From an uncultured Selenomonadaceae bacterium (lineage in GTDB: Bacteria > Bacillota > Negativicutes > Selenomonadales > Selenomonadaceae): DNA of 17,306 nucleotides. The DNA is taken from positions 1 to 17,306 of the forward strand of contig CALELM010000033.1 of assembly GCA_937902665.1 (NCBI GenBank), read 5' to 3'. The stretch's first letter is position 1. Each line of letters opens with the position of its first letter. A model generated the notes under the pieces. That model was not told the DNA's origin. It searched no databases and saw only the letters and a list, made by a program, of their open reading frames with translations. Both the position numbers and the translations under genes were made by a program. This document shows positions 13,832 through 17,306 of this stretch, in pieces.

Positions 13832-13862
13832 AAAAGGGCGGTTTTCACACCGCCCTTTTTTT
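13832..13862. terminator. Bidirectional terminator between portal and reverse cassette
   Basis: An 11-bp stem, AAAAGGGCGGT (13832-13842) with ACCGCCCTTTT (13849-13859), loop TTTCAC. Plus-strand RNA ends in seven U (13856-13862) and minus-strand RNA in four. It serves the portal operon and the convergent minus-strand cassette, and overlaps the stop codon of the RHH gene. Confidence 0.85.
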
Positions 13863-14097
13863 ATCCATAAGTCTTTTCAAGCAGATCACGTATCAGTTCC
13901 GCCATGGTGATTCCTTTCTCATCGGCTTTCCTGTTCATCTTTTCTATCAAATCCAGCGAAAGCCTTACGGCGACCTGTTTTGTTTCGCCGAGCGTATTCG
14001 GTCTTCCCTGACCTGGTCGTTTTCCGCCTCGTGGCATCCCGTCCTCCTTGTTTGGATGCCAGCCTCTTCCCATGCGTATATTGATTTCGTCAACCAT
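13861..14097 (-). CDS. Ribbon-helix-helix (CopG/Arc-type) regulator
   Basis: 78 residues from ATG 14097, which has TGAGGAG 6 bases upstream. An internal ATG at 14037 has an equally good AGGAGG and would begin MPRGGKRPGQGRP, a very common natural N-terminus, so a 58-residue form is just as likely and both may be made. The DNA-binding fold is at 40-76: beta strand KQVAVRL, helix DLIEKMNRKADEKG, helix ITMAELIRDLLEKT. RHH dimers bind short inverted or direct repeats. It is the last gene of the minus-strand cassette, and a natural candidate to bind the repeat at 16088-16114. Confidence 0.75.
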   Translation of the reverse strand: MVDEINIRMGRGWHPNKEDGMPRGGKRPGQGRPNTLGETKQVAVRLSLDLIEKMNRKADEKGITMAELIRDLLEKTYG

Positions 14098-14107
14098 TTT
14101 TTACTCC

Positions 14108-14398
14108 TCAGATGTCTTCGCAGAATCCCCATTCTCCGTCAGAGAAATCAAAGAGGCCGAGTATGTCGTTTTGCTCATCATAGACACGAATCGTCATGTC
14201 AGTGAGCGATATGTTTCGATGGTCATTTGTTATCATGTCCATGATGATGGCCTTGCACGTTCTGACCAGTTCAAGCCGTTTTTTCTCATCAGAGAAATCA
14301 GCATTGAATTTACCATCAAACAAGGCATCAAAATCTATCAGACCTCCGTCTGCATCTCTTTCTTCTTTGACGATGAAAAAGTGATTACACATCCTCAT
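14108..14398 (-). CDS. Hypothetical acidic 96-residue protein
   Basis: Starts at ATG 14398 behind GAGGAGGTTGAGGC. Not recognised. Acidic overall; residues 20-35 (LIDFDALFDGKFNADF) and the C-terminus (DILGLFDFSDGEWGFCEDI) are rich in Asp and aromatic residues, the middle (KRLELVRTCKAIIMDMI) is a predicted helix. No membrane span or cysteine motif. Sits 10 bases before the RHH gene, in the same transcript. The acidic, DNA-mimic-like composition is noted but no function is claimed. Confidence 0.6.
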   Translation of the reverse strand: MRMCNHFFIVKEERDADGGLIDFDALFDGKFNADFSDEKKRLELVRTCKAIIMDMITNDHRNISLTDMTIRVYDEQNDILGLFDFSDGEWGFCEDI

Positions 14399-14426
14399 GC
14401 CTCAACCTCCTCAAGCACGATATGAA

Positions 14427-14654
14427 TCAAGCGATGGGCGTAATCCTTTCGCTGACCATGCAGGCCATTGCAAGGATGTCGCCATCGCTTTCACGGATGA
14501 TCTTACGGGCCACGGACATTCCAGAGATACCACGCAGGCCGTGGGCATACTGAAGTGTCGCATAGATGAGTCTCAAGGCGTGGTCGTCAAAAACCTTCTC
14601 TGGCAGATCGGTGAGGGACTTCTGAAGCAGGACGAGGATTTCATTGGCGGTCAT
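14427..14654 (-). CDS. Hypothetical 75-residue helical protein
   Basis: Starts at ATG 14654 behind GGAGAACAAG. Predicted all-helical: MTANEILVLLQKSLTDLPEK, then ALRLIYATLQYAHGL and GDILAMACMVSERI. No family recognised. Third cassette gene from the end, 28 bases before the 14398 start. Confidence 0.55.
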   Translation of the reverse strand: MTANEILVLLQKSLTDLPEKVFDDHALRLIYATLQYAHGLRGISGMSVARKIIRESDGDILAMACMVSERITPIA

Positions 14655-14722
14655 AACTTGTTCTCCGTTGTGCTGGATCGGTTCTGGATGTCGTTTGTGA
14701 GCTTTCTTGCTCCATAATCCAT
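14651..14722 (-). CDS. Possible 23-residue peptide
   Basis: ATG 14722 to TGA 14651, overlapping the next gene's start as ATGA, the coupling style used elsewhere in this window. The peptide is hydrophilic (MDYGARKLTNDIQNRSSTTE). No ribosome-binding site is seen. It is the only reading frame in the 103-base gap 14655-14757, and may be chance. Confidence 0.2.
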   Translation of the reverse strand: MDYGARKLTNDIQNRSSTTENKL

Positions 14723-14757
14723 GTGAAGGATGACGGAGCCTTGTGAGGCGTTCTGGA

Positions 14758-14988
14758 CTAAATCAAGGGCTTGATGGTTCCCTTTGCAAGCATGTCATTG
14801 ACGAGATGTTCCGTGGAGTCTCCTCTGAACGGTTCCTCGTATATCATCGTGAGCATTTCAGCCTCTCCCTTCACCCAATCGTCGAGGGTTTCATACATCT
14901 TGAATTTCATGCTTTTCCAGAGTGCCGTGCAGATTTCCTCGTGCCCATCGGCTTCAAACTGGTATCCGTCAAAGAACATGTATTTCAT
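14758..14988 (-). CDS. Hypothetical acidic 76-residue protein
   Basis: I start at ATG 14988, which has a perfect AGGAGG (15001-14996) 7 bases upstream; an in-frame ATG at 15009 would place that site inside the gene and is rejected. Sequence begins MKYMFFDGYQFEADGHEEIC and is acidic with two Trp (KSMKF, DDWVKGEAEML). No family recognised. It is the first gene after the amidoligase in the cassette. Confidence 0.6.
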   Translation of the reverse strand: MKYMFFDGYQFEADGHEEICTALWKSMKFKMYETLDDWVKGEAEMLTMIYEEPFRGDSTEHLVNDMLAKGTIKPLI

Positions 14989-15019
14989 ATCTTGTCCTCC
15001 TTGTGTCATCTAGAATGAT

Positions 15020-15043
15020 GGGGAGGGAATGCCCTCCCCTTTT
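15020..15043. terminator. GC-rich hairpin between amidoligase and next cassette gene
   Basis: Perfect 8-bp stem, GGGGAGGG (15020-15027) with CCCTCCCC (15032-15039), 4-base loop. The U-run (four, 15040-15043) is on the plus strand, opposite to the genes here. For minus-strand mRNA it could be a partial terminator or an RNA-stability hairpin setting the ratio of amidoligase to downstream genes; on the plus strand it could stop antisense RNA. Confidence 0.45.
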
Positions 15044-15046
15044 CGA

Positions 15047-16027
15047 TTACGCGGCAAGCACAACGGCGCGAGCATTGCAGTATGCGACGATTTCGGAAGG
15101 AACACCATTGAAAAGGTCATCTTCAGCGTGGTTCACGGGAGCCGAGATGCTTTCGCCTATGGTGTAGAAAGTGGTGCCATGAGCACGATTGGTGTTGATG
15201 ACCATGCCCTGCTTACGGGCATTGAATACGATGGTCGCCACGGAATGAGGAAGGATGTTGAAAGCATTGGCGAGGCCTTCCTTGCTCGTGACGCCTTCAC
15301 GGATCAGGTCGATGAGCTTCTGTTCTTTGCGGCCGAGGTTGATGGAGGATTCATTGCGGGTTTCGTGAGCGAGACGGATTGACTCATCAATGAAGGCGTT
15401 GAGGAAGAGAACCCAGCTTGCAATCTTGGAGGCGTTCACGGTGCCAGAATGCTGACGGAATTCGACGGTGTTGTGACGACCGAGGCTCTGAAGGTTCACT
15501 TTCTGGTAACGAGTGCCCTGAGCGCGGATGAGGCTCTCACGGGTTGCGGCTTCCTTGAAGGATGCGCTGGAAACGAGCTTGGAAACGGAAGCGCAGTAGT
15601 AATTGTGGTTAGAACGGCGGCTCATGGGCATGAACTTGTCGATGCGGGATTCAAAGGCGGCGTAACGGGTCACGATGGACTTGATTTCGGTGCAGTTCAT
15701 GGAACGTGCATCGAAGTGGACATGGAGGCCGCAGGACTTGTTTGCAGAAGCACCAGCATCTTCGAGAGCTTCAGCAACACGCTTTGCGATGGCGAGACCT
15801 GCTTCTCCGTGGAGAATGGGGGAAACGACTTCACAGGTCTTTGCGCCCTTGATGGAGGCATCCGTCACGACCTTCCACATCTCATCGGAATGGTCGGTGT
15901 GGTTGTAGATTTCAGTCTGGGCGGGAATGCCAGCCTCACAGATGACGCGAGCCGCTTCGGTGGGATTGAGGTTGATGAGTTCGATTTCAATGCCGAAATT
16001 CTTGGTGAAGGAAGCGGTCATGGTCAT
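15047..16027 (-). CDS. Amidoligase (Amidoligase_2-like) fused to a C-terminal winged helix
   Basis: 326 residues from ATG 16027; AGGAG (16040-16036) is 8 bases upstream. A frame from TTG 16102 would start inside the -35 box and is rejected. Residues 1-225 fit the GCS/GS-fold amidoligase family, ATP-dependent enzymes forming amide bonds between a carboxylate and an amine: FGIEIEL (Glu14, Glu16), WKVVTDASI (Asp56), CEVVSPIL (Glu66), CGLHVHFDA (His102, His104), and VNLQSLGRHNTVEFRQHSGT (Glu189, Arg191). All look intact. Residues 235-292 (EQKLIDLIREGVTSKEGLAN, HSVATIVFNARKQGM, then GTTFYTIGE) look like a winged helix. Known phage amidoligases are predicted to modify peptides or cell wall; the substrate here is unknown. 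First gene of the minus cassette. Confidence 0.8.
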   Translation of the reverse strand: MTMTASFTKNFGIEIELINLNPTEAARVICEAGIPAQTEIYNHTDHSDEMWKVVTDASIKGAKTCEVVSPILHGEAGLAIAKRVAEALEDAGASANKSCGLHVHFDARSMNCTEIKSIVTRYAAFESRIDKFMPMSRRSNHNYYCASVSKLVSSASFKEAATRESLIRAQGTRYQKVNLQSLGRHNTVEFRQHSGTVNASKIASWVLFLNAFIDESIRLAHETRNESSINLGRKEQKLIDLIREGVTSKEGLANAFNILPHSVATIVFNARKQGMVINTNRAHGTTFYTIGESISAPVNHAEDDLFNGVPSEIVAYCNARAVVLAA

Positions 16028-16087
16028 GGTCTTTTCTCCTGTTTTTTCGGGATGTTTTCCGTTCGTTGAATAAACATTGTCGGGTTC

Positions 16088-16114
16088 CTTTGTTTTTGTC
16101 AACCAAAAACAAAG
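16088..16114 (-). promoter_or_regulatory. Perfect 11-bp palindromic operator overlapping the cassette promoter
   Basis: Arms CTTTGTTTTTG (16088-16098) and CAAAAACAAAG (16104-16114), 5-base spacer. Read on the minus strand the dyad contains a perfect -35 TTGACA (16102-16097); a weak -10 AATGTT lies 18 bases on. A protein bound here would block transcription of the amidoligase cassette. The 14-mer 16088-16101 recurs at 8851-8864. Confidence 0.65.
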
Positions 16115-16172
16115 CTGAAAAATGAAATTTTTGAAGCTGCTTTTTTAGACTGATTCATGCCTGAATTTAGTC
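16113..16172. promoter_or_regulatory. AT-rich nested dyads in the divergent gap
   Basis: First dyad: AGCT-G-AAAAAT (16113-16123) with ATTTTT-GA-AGCT (16127-16138). Second: GACT (16148-16151) and TTCA (16154-16157) nested with TGAA (16162-16165) and AGTC (16169-16172). The gap 16028-16236 must restart rightward transcription for the MuF gene, but I find no convincing plus-strand promoter. A 17-codon frame (16194-16247) overlaps the MuF start and may be chance. Confidence 0.35.
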
Positions 16173-16236
16173 CAATGCCTAGTTGAAGAGGATATGTCCC
16201 CATGCTCGCCTGATGAGGTAATCAACAGGAGGGGTT

Positions 16237-17306
16237 ATGGACGTTGAATCCATGTACGAGTCATATCTGTGGCTGAGGTCATTGGACTGGAATGAGCAGG
16301 TAGCCATTCTTACGGAACAGGCCCGTGCCGAACTGGCGAAGCAGATTGCAGACTCACGAAATGAGGTTGAGGCGTATATAGAAAACACCACGCTGAATCG
16401 TATTCAGAAGCGCAAAGCTGAAGTGCTGCTTGATGAGATAGATGAAAAGATAAGCGAAGCCTGCGGTACGATGACGGAGCTGATAACTGCTGCGGCTATC
16501 GGAACTGCAGAGGAATCAATCAGAGCGTATGGTGATATCCTTAGTGCAGGAGGAGCCGCCAAGAACGTACGGCTCATGGATGGGCTAAGCCATGAGCAGA
16601 TCAAAGCGATATTCACAGACCAGCCTCTTGGTGGTCGGCTTCTAAGCGACTGGGTTGATCGGGCTTTTGATTCGAAGGTCAGTCAGGAGCTTCGGATATC
16701 GCTCAATGACGGCATCGAGCATGGGCACAGTACGCGTAGGATCGTCGACGCGATGAAGGCCAAACTGCCGGAGGGGTACGCCAAGGCAGAACATGAAATG
16801 ACCACGCTGGCACGGACATACATACAGGCAGCAAACACCGGCGCACAGGAACTCTGCTACGAGGCGAACAAGGAAATCATCCGGGGCTTCAGGCGGGTTG
16901 GAGCTTTGGATAACCGAACCTGTCTGACCTGTGCCCTGATGGATGGAAAAAGGTATTACGGAGCACAGAAGCGTCCGAAGCTACCTCAGCATCCGAGGTG
17001 CAGATGTATCTACTTGCCAATTCTACCATCGTTCAAGGAGATGGGGCTGGATATCCCGGAATTCGAGGATGAGGCCCGTCATTGGGCGATACGTGAAGAC
17101 GGCTCTATCGGCACTGGCGGCAAGAAGATCATCAAGCATGGAACCATACGAGGCACGTTTCGTGATTGGTATGAAAGCCTTTCGGATGAGGACAAGGCAA
17201 AGACATCAATCGGCAAGAAGCTGATTATGAGCATTTCCGGAGGATTCCTCATCATTTTCATGCTCCTTCACCCCACCATCAACAGTTTTTCACTCATCGA
17301 TACGCT
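16237..17306 (+). CDS. MuF-like phage head morphogenesis protein, C-terminus cut by window edge
   Basis: Minor head protein, often in few copies inside the procapsid and next to the portal gene. ATG 16237 follows AGGAGGGG. The 356 visible residues include a helical N-terminus and the hallmark MuF module: THRRIVDAM-like GHSTRRIVDAMKAKLPEG, LARTYIQAANTGAQELCYEA, then DNRTCLTCALMDGKRY (Cys229, Cys232) and QHPRCRC (His252, Cys255, Cys257), a probable metal site. No stop before the right edge; the last visible stretch is hydrophobic (SISGGFLIIFMLL), so a longer protein or a fused C-terminal domain is possible. Normally follows the portal directly; here separated by the reverse cassette. Confidence 0.85.
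   Translation, partial: MDVESMYESYLWLRSLDWNEQVAILTEQARAELAKQIADSRNEVEAYIENTTLNRIQKRKAEVLLDEIDEKISEACGTMTELITAAAIGTAEESIRAYGDILSAGGAAKNVRLMDGLSHEQIKAIFTDQPLGGRLLSDWVDRAFDSKVSQELRISLNDGIEHGHSTRRIVDAMKAKLPEGYAKAEHEMTTLARTYIQAANTGAQELCYEANKEIIRGFRRVGALDNRTCLTCALMDGKRYYGAQKRPKLPQHPRCRCIYLPILPSFKEMGLDIPEFEDEARHWAIREDGSIGTGGKKIIKHGTIRGTFRDWYESLSDEDKAKTSIGKKLIMSISGGFLIIFMLLHPTINSFSLIDT

Noticed and set aside
15449..16069. 206-codon plus-strand frame opposite the amidoligase gene
   Set aside because: The minus strand has family motifs and a well-placed ribosome-binding site; the plus frame resembles nothing.
1..17306. tRNA genes or an integrase/attachment site
   Set aside because: No cloverleaf-like sequence or recombinase motifs were seen on either strand.

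Overview
The window is part of a temperate tailed (double-stranded DNA) phage or an integrated prophage. It holds an S24-type repressor facing a Cro-like protein, a replication block, a lysis block, a DNA-methylation block, and the start of the packaging and head genes (small and large terminase, DUF4055-type portal, MuF-like head protein). The DNA looks moderately GC-rich by eye, and arginine is often AGG, unlike typical enterobacterial genes. The GH108 muramidase with a 3TM holin is a pairing most familiar from Gram-negative (proteobacterial) prophages, so a Gram-negative host is the better guess, but the species cannot be named from sequence alone. No integrase or attachment site is visible.

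Layout. 1-1316 is the genetic switch: repressor (minus, cut by the left edge), an operator region with AT-rich dyads, a Cro-like gene, and a small gene of unknown function in the place where lambda has cII. Between this and the replication genes lies a 233-base gap with stacked hairpins, a minus-strand promoter and two minus-strand terminators. I read this as an oop-like antisense RNA. 1317-5939 is replication and nucleotide metabolism: a DUF4373-type replication protein, a T7/Twinkle-like primase-helicase, a Cys-rich basic protein, a DUF6378 protein, dUTPase, a tiny membrane peptide and RusA. The genes from 3884 to 5939 are packed with 4-base ATGA overlaps or short gaps. 5936-7956 is lysis: GH108 muramidase, a zinc-ribbon protein, a 3TM holin, and a coiled-coil membrane protein of XhlA-like architecture. 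7965-10646 holds a winged-helix protein, a DUF559/Vsr-like nuclease, a ParB-like protein and a C5-cytosine methyltransferase. 10639-13824 holds terminase and portal genes.

Between the portal gene and the MuF gene (16237 to the right edge) a minus-strand cassette (13861-16027) interrupts the normal head-gene order. It encodes an amidoligase joined to a C-terminal winged helix, three or four small proteins of unknown function, and a ribbon-helix-helix regulator. It ends at a terminator shared with the portal gene. Its promoter region carries a perfect 11-bp inverted repeat. A 14-base stretch of that repeat recurs in a second dyad just upstream of the ParB-methyltransferase-terminase operon, which suggests one regulator acts at both places.

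The most notable items are the oop-like RNA with possible anti-ribosome-binding-site pairing, the amidoligase cassette, and the shared operator. All functions come from reading motifs; no database search was possible.
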